Positions 34,333 through 46,442 of a stretch of 64,000 nucleotides of DNA are shown here, piece after piece; positions within the stretch are counted from its first letter, which is position 1, and every line of letters starts with the position of its first letter. Position numbers and translations under genes: made by a program. This stretch comes from Epiperipatus broadwayi (lineage: Eukaryota; Onychophora; Udeonychophora; Euonychophora; Peripatidae). Location: positions 943,001 through 1,007,000 of the forward strand of contig JAQFVV010000231.1 in the NCBI GenBank assembly GCA_028023455.1, given 5' to 3'. The notes under the pieces were generated by a model. The model was not told the origin of the DNA. It ran no database searches and was given only the letters and a program-made list of their open reading frames with translations.

Positions 34333-35960
34333 TATTACATCAAGGAAAGATTCATAAAAGAGAAAAAGAATGTTATAAATGACTTGATCTTTTCTTGCCA
34401 TTTCAAAATTAATAAATTAATCTGAAATATAATAATCATTTGTATCAATATTAAAATGCAGTAATTATATTTTAGGATCATCAATTAATCAAACCTCTAA
34501 TGAGGATGTATGGTATTTCTTCATTAATTGGGCCTGAATAATTTTTCATTAGTTTTAACAATCATTTATAAAAGAGTATGTCTTTAGAGCTGCAATTAAA
34601 AAATGAACAAAAAATTAGTGATGAGTTTTGTGATAATTATACAAACTAATCTATGAAGAACTAGAAAATGCTGGGTTACTTATCTGTTTATTTGATAATT
34701 TGTGGTACTGCTGCTACATTATAATATCTGGAGAAAACCTTTCTTTAAATACTTCAATTCCATGTCCGATTCAGCATATTCCATTCTTTTCTACATCTTC
34801 TCAATGAAGATCATTAAAATTGCACATCTGTAGAGAGCTTTGAGTTTAACCTTATAATATAAATGGACTCTACCAATTCTATAGAAAGCATGCTCAAGTC
34901 CACACCCATTTATTGAATCTCATCTAATATAAGGTGTGATTTTACAATAGTGGAATGTATAGCATCACATGCAGCAAACTTGCAAACATCGATTGGCTTT
35001 ATGACCATCCATTGTACTTTTAAAATTTTACAGAACAACCATAAATGAATTTTTCCTAATGTATCTTGGTTCCAGTAATAGGGTGAACAAAGTGTCATTT
35101 CCTTTACAATAAATTAGATAAAATAAGAGCTCCATATGCAGATAATTTATGTGCATTAGTTATTTCCTTTGATAAAAGACTCTAATTTTTAACATATTAA
35201 AAACTGCAGCCCAATAAAATCCATGCTGCACCTCAATATCTTAGTCCATCTTCCTACCTATAAAACTATCGATATATTTAAATTGATTTACCCTCTCAAG
35301 CAGACAATGATCACAGCTAGAACTTACTGAAAATTTCTCTTCTACCACTTACTCCTAAAAATGTGAATGTTTTGAATTGTAATTATGTTATATGCAAAAC
35401 AATAAATATATCCTATAGATCATTTTTTGAACTGAAAAAAATATAATCACTAGCATACTGTAAATTTATAACTCCACATAACGAGGTTCATTTTTGACTT
35501 TGAACTGATTCAAATTTAAAAAATCCACCATAAACCTGTACTACATGTTGATGTCTGTTTCATAAGTTCATCTATAAATAATTATAAAGCCCACTGTCAT
35601 ATTTGAGCTAATATATATTTTTTTCTCAACAACAATTTCATTTGCTCATATTTCTCACCTGGAGTCATAACACTTTCCTCTCATTTCATTATATAGAAGC
35701 TGCATAATGTGATTAAATTTTGGCAAACAACCAACTAATTTCAAACAATACTATATACATGTTCCATCAATTGGATCAAATATATAAATCTTTTTTTTTT
35801 TGTTATCGACACTTTTCTTTCATTTGCCTAGCAACAAAAACCATGTCAATAGTTTGGCTGGTTTATTTTAAACAACATTTGGTCTATGATATAACTTGAA
35901 GTAAAACTTATTCAAGAAAATTATTGAAAATACATTTGCTCTAGTCAATAATAATGATAT
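34333..35960. other. AT-rich stretch, no supported gene
   Basis: A 62-codon minus-strand frame (35098-34910) has a somewhat protein-like composition but no recognised motif. Nothing else is seen. Confidence 0.4.
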
Positions 35961-35964
35961 TTCA

Positions 35965-36320
35965 TCTTAATTATTACAGTTTTGTCTACTGCTTTAGGGA
36001 TGCTTTTATTGTCTCAATTTTTAAAAACAAAGGTAATAGATAGAAATGGTGGAATATCATTATAATCCACTACTGTCTGGGTACATTCAAGGAATTTTGT
36101 TGAAGAGGTAGCTTCCAGTTACCAGAGACACACATGGTTTTAGAGAAGCAAGAAGCATTTTAGACAAAAGTGTCGGGAACAAAGAAACAATTTATATATT
36201 GCTTTGATTGAAGCATTTGATTCAGTTAATAAGACAAATGTATGGCTTTGTTTGAAATTACTTGTATGTCCACCTAAATTGATTCATATATATTTTAACT
36301 GTCTACCCATAATCCTATTC
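35965..36320 (+). pseudogene. LINE reverse transcriptase fragment
   Basis: RDAFIVSIFKNKGNR (near 35996-36040) matches the block preceding NYRPIS in non-LTR RTs. After several stops, ALIEAFDSVNKTNVWLCLKL followed by CPPKLIH (36200-36290) gives motif A. The family is that in which FKNKG, GFR and CPPKF blocks follow one another. It is probably the upstream part of the same kind of element as 39560-40575, perhaps the same copy split by later insertions. Confidence 0.72.
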
Positions 36321-37853
36321 TAAGAATTTGAGTGAGAACACGTTATTACTCAAGCTTTGAGTAGGTATATGGAATAATTCCCTCTCAAGCACCAATCTTA
36401 CGAATTAATAAGAATTATACCCCTCGAAAACAAAAGAAAAGGTTCCAGTGGATCTTTTTTTGGGTACCTTATCCAAACTAGCTCAGTTTTAAGATATGGA
36501 AGACAATGTCTATCGGTAAAACAAAGCTGAGACTATCTTACAAAGAAACGTCATTTATATATTTTATAATTTCCTTATCTGCCCTATGAATCTTATTATT
36601 TTATTTCTTTTAGAGATATACGGTAATGAATATCAGTAAGCTTTTATAAATAATAACTCAGAAATTATAAGAATCTCATAATTCAAATAGATACACAAGT
36701 TATAGCTTAAAATTTTTAATATTTATTAATACACATATATATTAATATCACAAACATATGACTCATTTATTCTGATACATATATATAAAATTAATATACA
36801 CATTAATGAGAGAGTGCAACTATCTGTCAGAGTTGTATTTATAAAACAATTTAATATATTTTCTAATTACTTTCTTTAAGTTGGATAAAAAGTGCATATT
36901 TCTTAATTTATTATTATTAAGTGTTCATTTAATATATATTGAGAAAAAGGTCAGTTACCTTATTTGAGAGCGAATGTTCGCATGTTAAGGCTGATGATCT
37001 GTAAGCTTACAGTATTATAATGGTGATGATTTTAACAAGAGTTGTTGGTCTGAAAGATGATGAAAGATTCCAAAAGATGTTCCCCTAACCCTAATCCTAA
37101 CCCTAATCCATCCTAGAGGTTAGGTAGATGATTCCAAACTTGGTTGAACGAAAGTTCTAGGTGTTTGTAGTTTCGTGATCATTTCACTTGTTTGAACTAG
37201 ATGGCAAAATCTCCATAGGTAAAGTTCAGGCAGGTCACACAATAGCTGTCCACTGGGTGAATCCACATGATTATATTTACCCCTGCATTTTGATGGAGTC
37301 CATTATTATTAAATTTTATTAATTAATAATCACTTTATGAAATTTACTTTCCATGCTTCTTTCTTCCTGTAACAGTCTTTTCTGAATCACTACTCAATCA
37401 AATATATATATATATAGTTCCTTTCTTTTAACTCTCTTTCACCTCACTTTTTTTTCTGATCCATATGCCGATGACCATATCTTAGGAATGCTTTTAGCTT
37501 CCATTGTTCCAAAATACTAAATTGACCAGTTCTTGGAATTCTGATGACAAGTGTCATTAACAGAAATCGCCCTTAGCACAACCTGAAATTCCTTTTATTA
37601 CTCTCCAGCCTTATATTTTAATTTGCTTTTATTAAGAAATATGCACTACAAATGACATTATTTAAATAATTATAACTTAAGATAATAAACAACAAAATTA
37701 TATAAACAAAAAAAAAATTAAAATACAACTCCGCATATAACTGCTTCTCTTCATCTTCACATACAAATCTGTTAGTAATTAATTCTACACAACACAATAA
37801 CATGTGTAAAAAATATATATGTACACATTCATGCCTTTTTATTCAAACTCTTT
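36321..37853. other. AT-rich stretch with a telomere-like patch
   Basis: Nothing coding was found. See the CCCTAA-like repeat at 37083-37110. Confidence 0.5.
37083..37110 (-). repeat. Short interstitial telomere-like repeat
   Basis: CCCTAACCCTAATCCTAACC continues with CCTAATCC, equal to four TTAGGG-type units on the minus strand, two of them with a G to A change. TTAGGG is the usual metazoan telomere repeat. Confidence 0.7.
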
Positions 37854-37979
37854 TGTAACAGGGTTCGAATAAATATCTATAAATGTTCTCGCATCTAAAA
37901 ATCGCAATAACACTCTTTTGTAATTATTATTGACCTTTACTTCCTTTAGTGCCTATATTCAAACCGAGCTACTGTTACA
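37854..37979 (-). repeat. Short LTR-like terminal repeat, 126 bp
   Basis: The segment begins TGTAACAG and ends CTGTTACA, a perfect 8-bp terminal inverted repeat of TG...CA form. On the minus strand the bases just outside are CCAGGGGGGTA, resembling a polypurine tract, so it could be the 3' LTR of a minus-strand element. Most of it is repeated in inverted orientation at 39190-39302. Confidence 0.55.
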
Positions 37980-39189
37980 TACCCCCCTGGTGCAATAGCC
38001 TTCAAATACTGTCTGTGTATTTGAATGGCTTTTTAACTGCCTCTTATCTATCCTTTATCCCTCTCTGTGTTTGCAAAGGGCTTGAGTGATCGAGCATTGT
38101 ATGACCCCTTTACTTCCCACCCGGTATCCACCCAAAATTCATGTTTCCTTTGACTCTTTGTTATTGTAAATGGGCACATTCCTTGGCTGTAATTTGGCTT
38201 GTCTGGTAGACACCGAGCTTTTGGCTCGTACTGTCATCTCTTTCCGTAACTATTATCACCTTTTTTCCTATACATTGCATCCCATCAGATCATCCTTCTT
38301 GCACCCCAAGCCTAGTACTTTGCTGATCTCGGATTCCTTTCCTTATTCCAATGGTACGATATGGTTGTACGCACTCATGTCCAGTGCATTAAGTAGTTCT
38401 GCCTCGCAAGCCTTCCACTTCCAATTTACACTCCCCTCTTGTTCATCTAAACTCCCTTCTACTTCTTTATTGTTTGACTTCTCAGCCTTTTCCTTATTTT
38501 AACCTTCCTTTCCCTCATACTCCGTTTTCCCTTGACCACTTTCACTTTCCATCCCTAGTCTCTGTTCTATATTCTGAAATCTCATTTTGAGCCTCTCATC
38601 CATTTTCTGAATTCGGAGTTCTAGACTATTCTAAAATTATCTCCATTATGTTTGGTTCTTTCTCCTCTCTCACCTTCTGCTGTTCCAATTTCTGCTTATT
38701 TTTTGACTTCATTTTCTCTGTACCTATTTATTCTGTTAATGCATATCTAATACTATTTCAATTATACGTGCCAGGTTCGTCACTCCGGCTCTCAGTGGTA
38801 TACTGAATGACCCACCTGATAAACCCTCCTCCACTCATTTGAAAAGATATTGTTTATAATATTCCAAATATTGATAAAATCCTTAAACCCCTATTTTATG
38901 AACTATGTGACTTTATATATATATCTCACTGAACAAACATCATTGATCATCAACGTTATTTCCTATCTGACTACTTGAGAACTTTTCTACAAATATATAT
39001 ATATCACAAAATATGCCATCATTTAAGTATGTTTCTTTTCTCTTTTTTTTAAAAAAAAAAAACTGTTCTCCAACTTTCATTGGGAAGCCCTTTTTAAATT
39101 TCGTCATTTTAACTTTCGTTTTCCAACCTTCACAGCCCCATTCATTGGGAAGCCATTTTACTCTTCGTTCTCCAACTTTCGCAGCCCCA
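37980..39189 (-). mobile_element. Interior of a possible short LTR or TRIM-like element
   Basis: The composition is less AT-rich than the flanks. On the minus strand an ATG at 38712 opens a Lys/Glu-rich segment. After a frame change, NSLELRIQKMDERLKMRFQN gives a coiled-coil-like heptad pattern such as found in some Gag N termini. Several stops follow before the LTR-like sequence. At 39060-39190 a roughly 60-bp unit (TTCTCCAACTTTCGCAGCC-like, CATTCATTGG) is repeated about three times. No protease, RT or integrase is seen. The assignment rests mainly on the terminal repeat. Confidence 0.4.
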
Positions 39190-39302
39190 TTCATTGGAAA
39201 AGGTACAATAATAATTACAAAAGGGTGTTATTGCAATTGTTATTATGAATTAAATTGATAGATGCGAGAACATTTATAGATATTCATTTGAACCCTGTTA
39301 CA
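39190..39302 (+). repeat. Inverted partner of the LTR-like repeat
   Basis: The blocks AATAATAATTACAAAAG, GATGCGAGAACATTTATAGA and AACCCTGTTACA match the complement of 37854-37979. This copy lacks the TGTAACAG start and has an extra AT-rich insertion. Inverted orientation does not fit a simple pair of LTRs. Confidence 0.65.
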
Positions 39303-39559
39303 ATATATAACAATCTAAGATATTTGAAATTGAAACTTGTGCCAATATATTTTAAATTTTTATAATAGTGGTCTTTACATGCAGATTAATGAAATAGGAA
39401 TCAAGATATGATACAGGTTTGATAATAGAATTTTTAATTTGAATTGATTAAAAGTGAAAACAAGAACATTTTGTTGGATTCTGGATTAACAATATGCTGA
39501 TTATGATTTGTGTTATTTTTTCCAATTCAAAAAATTATTTATAGAATGTTCTTAATGTT

Positions 39560-40575
39560 TTAAATGCAGTGTGTAAGTATTTTGCTTTATTAATCGATGT
39601 TCAAAAAACTCAAGTCCTTTATCAGCCATTGGAATGAGGAATATCCTCAGCAACATTTAGTTTGGATAGTTATAAACTTGAGAATGCAAACCAGTTTAAA
39701 TACCTAGGTAGTTTTTTTAAGTGGAAAGAGACCTTAAATGTAGAGGTACAAAAAAAGACTCCAGTATGCTGCAGATCCTTTAAACAAGTTATAAGGTCAA
39801 AAGGAAATAATTACTGCAACTAATTAGTTAAATATAAAGCTGCTGTTTTACTTAATTTGTTGTATGGGTGTGAAACATGGACGACTTACTGGTGCAATAT
39901 AAAGGTATTGAAAAGTTTCATTTAAAGATGCTGCATAAAATTGTAAAAATACAATGACAAGATCAACCAATCAAAAGACTCCAATATGCAGCAGCTGTTT
40001 TTAATAAATTAAAAGATCAAAGGTAAATAATTACTGCAACGAAGTTAAATATAAACTACCATTTTACTTGATTTATTGTACTGAAATGAAATGTGGATAA
40101 CCTATTGGTGCAACACAAAGGCATTAGAAAGTTTCATTTAAAGATTTTCCATAAAATTGTAAAAATATAATGGCAAGATCAGCCAATCAGAATGTCCTTC
40201 AACGTGGATGTGATTCTATAAAGTCCACTATTGCAAAATCATACTTTTATAGGATTGGACATGTAAAACAAATGGATCAATGGAAAACTGTCTAAAAGGG
40301 TGTTTTATGGTTAACTTGAGGACTGTTTCATGGATGTAGATTCCATCAATGTTATAAGGATTATTTTAAAGGCACTCATTCTAAGGAAGTTAGATGTAAA
40401 TTGTCTTCATTGGAATCTGGGTCTAAGAATAGAATATGTTGGAAAGTTACAATTTGACAGGTTGGTATATTTCAGAAAAAACTAGAGGGAGCCTAGGACT
40501 CCAGTTTTCGCTGTTTCAGGCTCCCTGTTATATTCACCAAAGTCATAGTCCATTGTTGGATTCATAAAAAAAAAA
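39560..40575 (+). pseudogene. LINE C-terminal region and poly(A) 3' end
   Basis: NQFKYLGSFLS-like sequence near 39690-39725 is the YLGS block after RT motif C. KAAVLLNLLYGCETWTTY (39838-39890) matches the LLYG-ETW block. IGHVKQMDQWKT (near 40255) matches the GHV-RM block. The element ends with a 3' UTR and an A12 run at 40567-40578. A 220-bp tandem duplication and many stops disrupt it. Confidence 0.8.
39753..40190 (+). repeat. Tandem duplication, 2 x 220 bp, within the LINE relic
   Basis: AAAAGACTCCA starts both units (39753 and 39973). The LLYG-ETW block occurs in each. The copies have diverged by many substitutions, so the duplication is old. Confidence 0.88.
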
Positions 40576-41429
40576 AAGTTTACCAAAATGTAAGTGAATA
40601 TCTGTTTTATTGTTTTTTCATCTTTAGAAGAAATTTTGAAACAGTTTTCACTCAATGATAATTGAAATTATCTATCGTTCCGTTTTATACAAATGGGTGC
40701 CATTAGAAAGAGACAAAAGCTAGCTAAATAATTCTTGGAATCATTAAAATATTATAAACATTTTAAAAATAATTTTATATGAAACCAAATATTTCTAAAA
40801 AGAAAAACCAAATATTTCTAAAAAGAAAAGACACTACAAATCCTAATTTTATTAATAGAATAAACAGGAAATTCATTGGCACATCAAATCTCATAGAAAA
40901 CATGGAATATAATATGTTAGCAATGATGGTTTTAGGAATTTTATCTTTGCTCAGATTTTAGCAGTGTTAAACAAGTTTCAATTATTAATTCGATCTCAAT
41001 TTTGGAATTGAACATTATAGAAAATAACCTAAGCTATCACCCTACACAAAACCCAGGCTTCTCCGATGATCACGACAGAAGTTATCACCCCCCTTCCCGG
41101 TGGATTGCCCCCTCCCCCCCCCCAAAAAAAAATCACTAAATAAATTTTTTTTTAAATCAACAGAGAAGCACAATGAAGTGATTCCTGAGCTAAAAAATAA
41201 TGATCTAAAGACAAAAATGAATACATATGATGTTTTAGACCTAAACAGAAACTTTGAAGCTACAAATTAATCATACTTTTTAAGCAATAATTATTGAGAA
41301 TTTTCCAAAGTTTAACAACAAACTTTCAGATTATACTTGAATCATTCATTACTAATCAAGTCCTAAAATTCAATCAAAAGAAGCAGGATCCAACTAGTAT
41401 CAACAAATAAAAATCATTGTGAACCCTGG
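40576..41429. other. AT-rich stretch with a poly-C patch
   Basis: At 41036-41135 a less AT-rich block (GCTTCTCCGATGATCACGAC) precedes a run of ten C at 41110-41120. It looks like a fragment of an unidentified repeat. The rest is featureless. Confidence 0.4.
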
Positions 41430-42572
41430 AGGACTTTGGTTGGTAGATTTAGCAGCTGCTATGAACATTTGCAGACACAAGAGTCTGATGATGATCAAGG
41501 GCAGATGTTCAGCTCTATTGACTTGTGTGCAAGATGATGGAAAAATGATTTATTCTCATGGTATGCAAGTAAATCCAGCTTGATTTCAAGACAACATAAA
41601 TTAAATGTTGTATTGGTGGGTGGGAGTGCAACTCCTTTTCCTAAAGTGTGGTGATAGTGGTCATAAGGGGCTTGGTTCATTTGAGGGGATGGTCGACGAT
41701 CATTGGTGAAAGTCACTACCTTCACATGGACTTCACCATGAAGGGCTACTGCACCCCTTGATGGACAGGTCAGTGTTGATTTGCACTCACTATCATTAAG
41801 TTTCATTTGTTAACTTTAAATTTAATGCATTGTAAAGCAGTTGGTCTGTTTTGAGCCACCACCATTTTTTTTGTAACATTGATGGAGTTCTGTTGTGTGG
41901 GCATGGGTCTGCACTCCCCTCTTTTTCTTCAGGGTGGCTGGTTGTAGACATTAGGTACCTGGTTTAAGAGGTGGGATGTTAACAATTTTGCCACTGCCCA
42001 GAACACCTGCCGGGGGGCTACATGGTCAAAGTTGGTGCTATTCTTGCTCTGGTTGGTTGCTGTGTCCCATGATAGGCTGGTTTTGGGCAGTGTCAATCTC
42101 TTTACTTATTACTTCTTAGTTTTTACCCAAGTTGGCTTTCCAATTTTGGCCAGGTAGACCGATTGTGGTCCCTGCTCATTTGAATTGCTAATTGGGTGGC
42201 AGGGGTATTCAGAATGGTCTTGACATGGCTCGGATATGGTTCGAGAGTTTATTGCTTGGTGTACTTGGGCCTTGGACCTCGCTGCCTGTTGTGGTGGTTG
42301 GCACAATGCTGGACTTCACCTATTCAGCTGAAGCATTTGAGTCTGCTTCAGGGCCCCAGGGGTGGAACCATTGGGTGATGGTTAATTTCTTGACAGCCAG
42401 GCCATGTGGATCCATGTACAGATACACATTAATCACATTATGGCAATTTTTATGGATGTAATAATGTACATTTTACCTTGTTACATTGAATCACTGTGTA
42501 ATCCTCAATGGGTAAGTGTATCCAAAATTTTTGTAATCTTTTATTAATAAAGGTTACTTTGAGAAAAAAAAA
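41430..42572 (+). other. Unidentified less AT-rich block ending in AATAAA and poly(A)
   Basis: About 1.1 kb clearly richer in G and C than its surroundings. It has G/T-rich words on the plus strand, an AATAAA at 42546-42551 and nine A at 42564-42572. This end structure suggests insertion of a reverse-transcribed RNA (+). Frames on both strands (plus 42192-42461; minus 41806-41495 and 42306-42109) show no recognisable domain. It could be a 5' region or 3' UTR of an unknown retrotransposon, or a processed pseudogene. Confidence 0.45.
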
Positions 42573-42825
42573 GTTTTTTTTTTTTTTTTTCAGAAGCATT
42601 AAAAAAAAACATTGTAAAATATTAAGTAAACTGAAAAATGGAAGAGCATGATCTATTTGTGGGTATTTGCAGTTCATAGATTGGTTTGTATAGTTAAAAC
42701 AAAACTCATTTCTAGAGCTTTTTACTTCTCTCTTTCCTTTCTTGCTTATTTTCTTTTTTTGGAGTTAGAATGGCCATACTTATTTACAAGTAACTTTTTA
42801 CAAGCATCATCATTACCATCATCAA

Positions 42826-43140
42826 CTTCACAAGAAGAAGAGGAGAAGAAGGAGGAGGAAGGAGACGAAAAAGGAAAAGAAAAAGAGAAGGGAAATAAGA
42901 ATAATAATTATAAGAAGAGTAAAAATAAGAATAAAAAAATGTGAATAAAAAGAAGAATAAGAAAAAAAAGAGAAAAAAGAAGAATAAGAAGTAAAAGAAT
43001 AAATAATAAAAAGAAGAAGAAAAAGAAGAACAACAACAATAAAAAACAAGAGTGAAAAAGAATAAGAAGAAAAAAGAATAATAAAAAGAATGAGAGTAAG
43101 ATGAAGAAAATAATAATAACAAATAATAATAATACCAACA
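42826..43140 (+). repeat. Purine-rich low-complexity tract
   Basis: About 300 bp of AGA/GAA/AAT triplets with almost no C on the plus strand. Frames of 73-126 codons on the opposite strand (Phe/Tyr/Leu/Ser) are artefacts. Confidence 0.92.
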
Positions 43141-43279
43141 ACAACACCATAGCCAGTTGTTCAAACATCATGTGATGAAGGAAGATGAAGGGTTTATAGG
43201 TTGAACAAAGTGATTCATTTAGTATATCAAATTAAGATATTTTTTTAAAACTTTGCTCAAAATGAAATCAATCCAACAT

Positions 43280-43905
43280 CCCTTGCTTTCTGGCTCTACA
43301 ACTTTATTCTTACCTTAAAATCCACAAAAGCACTAGCAACAAGAGTTTAATCAATTCAGCATTCCTTTCTTTCTGGCTCTATAACTTCACACCCACATTA
43401 AAACTCATAGGCAGAACTAGTAACAATGTTAATTGATCCACAAATCTCTTCTTTCTGGCTCTATAACTTTGCCCCTACATTAAAATTTATGGATGGCACT
43501 AGTAATGGTGGTTTAATTGATTGAGCACCTCTTTCTTTCTGGCTCCATAAATTTGACCCTAGAGTAAAACTCATGGAGAGCACTAGTAATAAAGATTTAA
43601 TTAATCCAGCACCCTCTGATTTCTGGATCACAGCTTTGCCCCTACATTAAAACTTATGGATGGCTCTAGTAATGATGGCTTAATTAGTCCACCATGCCTT
43701 TCTTTTTGGCTCTACAACTTTGCACCTAAATAAAAACTCAAGGGTAGGACTAGTAACAAAAGTTTAATTGTTCCAGCTCCCTCTTCTTTCTGGCTCTAAA
43801 CTTTGCTCCCATATTAAAACTCACAGATAGCACTAGTACGGAGGTTTAAGTAATTCAGAACCCACTTCTTTCTGGCTCTATAACTTTACCCCTACATTAA
43901 AATTC
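43280..43905 (+). repeat. 83-bp satellite array, eight copies
   Basis: The block CTTTCTGGCTCTA recurs at about 43286, 43369, 43451, 43535, 43618, 43702, 43786 and 43868, a very even period of 83 bp. Each unit also carries a TTTGCCCCTACATTAAAACT-like block and a CACTAGTAA block. The units are diverged. Confidence 0.93.
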
Positions 43906-43919
43906 ACATAAGGATGGTT

Positions 43920-44867
43920 TATCAAGAAACTTTACATTGCTAATATTTTAAGGTTATGGTGCAAGCTTTTTTAAAGTAAATTAGTAATTGAAATTAATTT
44001 TTCAAATTTTTAAACAATATATTTTTATATATTATGTATATTTTTTTATTGTATTTTAAATTAATACTTACATTTTTTCCCTTCTTAAATTTTACTTAAG
44101 TTTTTTTTTCCTTACTTTTCATTTTCCTATTCTAGAAAAATTTTTTGGGTTTCATTTCTAAATTAAATAATTATTTTTTATAACATATATTTATAGATTT
44201 TAAGTAAAATATTTTTTTCCTATACTGAATAAAAAATGTGCACGTATATATATATTCCAATTATGCAGTTTTTTTTTTTTCTTTTTAAAATAAATTTAAT
44301 ATTTTATATTATCAGAAACTTTTATAGTTTACTTACTTTTAAAATTTCTACATGAAATGATTTATTTTAAAAAATAAAATAATTTAATTAGATATGAATA
44401 CAATAGAAAGATTTATAATATGATGTGACATGTCAAGTATTTATTATTTTTTATAGCATGAGTAACATGTCAAGTATTTACGATTTAATCAAAATTAGAT
44501 GGTAATAAAATGGGATGAGGATGAGGAGGCTGATATCATCAATGCTTTGCAGCTTTAAAAACAACAGATTGATTAGCAGAATAAATGCAAGCTTGAATCT
44601 ATCCAAGCTAATTTCTTTCTAAACAGATATACATAATATCCTATATAAATGTTTTTTTGCCAAATTTAAATAGAATAACAAGGCATCTGGGTTTATAATC
44701 AAATGATCATGCTTGATTATTATTGTTGGAACATTGTCGTTGCTTGCCTCCCAATTTATTTGTATAAGTGTGTAAAAAATCATTCAAAAGGCAGAGCAAT
44801 GTTTTAAAATAACCACAGAATATTTTAATGCAAGAACTTGAAGAGAATTGACAAACAAATAAATGTA
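43920..44867. other. AT-rich low-complexity stretch
   Basis: T-rich runs. Direct repeat of GACATGTCAAGTATTTA near 44427 and 44466. No coding feature. Confidence 0.5.
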
Positions 44868-45503
44868 TTAAATCACTAAACATCACATGATCACCATTTT
44901 CTATGCCTTCACCAGCCATTAAAACAGAGTTAAAGTAGTGACACCTAGTGCAAAACAGAGTAATCAATGGATGCAAGATTTGAGTGTACTATTCCTATCT
45001 AGTCACACCAGATTATATAAAGAGTTTTATCTTTATTTTAACAGCTCATGTAAGCATGGGAAATAGTGATCACATGGGAAATGGTGATCACATGATGTTT
45101 AGTGGATTAACACAAATCCTGCCCAATGGGGTAATGGTGACTATAGTTATTAAAGAATTAAAAATACCAAAATGTATAGATACTGAACTGGATTCAGACC
45201 TATATGAATATACAAGTGAATGAGCTTGGATTGAAAATATTATTGTGTTTTCCATTTTGGACTCATAACTTTATAGTAAGTTAAAAAGATAAAAGATGGC
45301 TGCTGAAGGTTTGCATTAATAGATCCAGGTGCAATGCTCTATATTCAAGGCTCCTCCCTGATGAAAGCCACAAGCAAGAAACTGGTCTGGGGATATTGGA
45401 TGAATAGGCACTAGACAGGGATTTTATACACAAAACTTCTTGCATTTATTGATTGATCTGGTTTACACTAGGTGGTGCAGAGGATTTTGCCTCTGTTTTA
45501 ATA
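44868..45503. mobile_element. Foldback family FB1, copy 3
   Basis: It opens with AATCACTAAACATCACATGATCACC and includes a shortened left arm to about 45030. A local duplication of GGGAAAT(A/G)GTGATCACATG lies at 45058-45090. The internal region follows (AATACCAAAATGTATAGATAC), and the right arm ends near ATTTTGCCTCTGTTTTAAT. Confidence 0.75.
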
Positions 45504-45844
45504 AATAAGTGTATGGAGAAATAACTTGAATAAAGATTACATATTTTGAACATTTTAAAAAAACATTCAAAGAGAAAAGATATTTAGAAGCATCCAATAA
45601 AAAAACAAGAGACAGATAAAAATCTTATATATATATATGTGTGTGTGTGTGTTCAAAAGATTCACTACATGAAATGACCAATGAGTTGCAGTATGCATGT
45701 TACTTCAGAGCTAGAAAGACAACTGACATCTTTAAAAAACTTAAAAATATTCCAGAGAGAAATGTAATTAAAATGAATGCCCAAGGTAACACTTTGTGCT
45801 TTCATAAAATACAAACATAAGAAATTTCTGAGATATTATGTCTG

Positions 45845-45857
45845 AGAAATTAATTTA
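45845..45857. repeat. Left 13-bp target-site duplication of FB1 copy 4
   Basis: AGAAATTAATTTA, identical to 46430-46442. Confidence 0.75.
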
Positions 45858-46429
45858 AACATCGCATGATCATCATTTCTTATGCTTGCACATAACTGTT
45901 ATTAAAACAGGCAAAATTCTCCATACAGTAGTACTATTCAGTACTAGCCAGAGTAATCAATGGATGCCAGAAGGCTTGTGGATAAAATCCCCATCCAATG
46001 CCTACTCACCCAATATCCCCAGACTAGTTTCTGGATTGTAGCTTTTGTCAGTGAGAAGCTGGATCTGAGAGCACTGCACCTAGATTTTAGGATCTAATGC
46101 AACCCTCCAGCAGCCACCTTTTATCTCTACTTAAATACAAAACCATAAGAATAAAATTGGAAACAATATTTTCAATCTAAGCTCAATATCTTATATAGGC
46201 ATATAGGTCTGAACTCAGTTCAGCACCCATACATTTTGGTGGCTTTGGCTCTTTAACAACCTTAGACACCACTATCCTATTAGTCAGGATTGGTGTTATA
46301 CCACTAAACATCACATGATCACGATTTCTTATGCTTGCACATAACTGTTATAAAAACAGGCAAAACTCTCCATACAGTGCCAACCAGAGTAATCAATGGC
46401 ACTACTGTATAGAGAGTTTTGCCTGTTTC
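45858..46429. mobile_element. Foldback family FB1, copy 4, with 13-bp target-site duplication
   Basis: The exact 13-mer AGAAATTAATTTA flanks it at 45845-45857 and 46430-46442. It starts AACATCGCATGATCA. The same terminal block recurs in direct orientation at 46303-46375, so the element is one full unit plus a partial second unit. It finishes with a short palindrome around CAGAGTAATCAATGG. The internal region carries CCACCAAAATG- and GAACTGAGTTCAG-type words in complement. Confidence 0.82.
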
Positions 46430-46442
46430 AGAAATTAATTTA
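46430..46442. repeat. Right 13-bp target-site duplication of FB1 copy 4
   Basis: AGAAATTAATTTA, identical to 45845-45857. Confidence 0.75.

Noticed and set aside
38170-38502. 110-codon plus-strand frame
   Set aside because: It is antisense to the more convincing minus-strand Gag-like segment and has no recognisable motif.
42192-42461. 89-codon plus-strand frame in the less AT-rich block
   Set aside because: Frames are open on both strands there and none resembles a known protein; higher GC content alone lengthens chance frames.
42784-43171. Overlapping minus-strand frames rich in Phe, Tyr, Leu and Ser
   Set aside because: They are translations of the complement of a purine-rich low-complexity tract.
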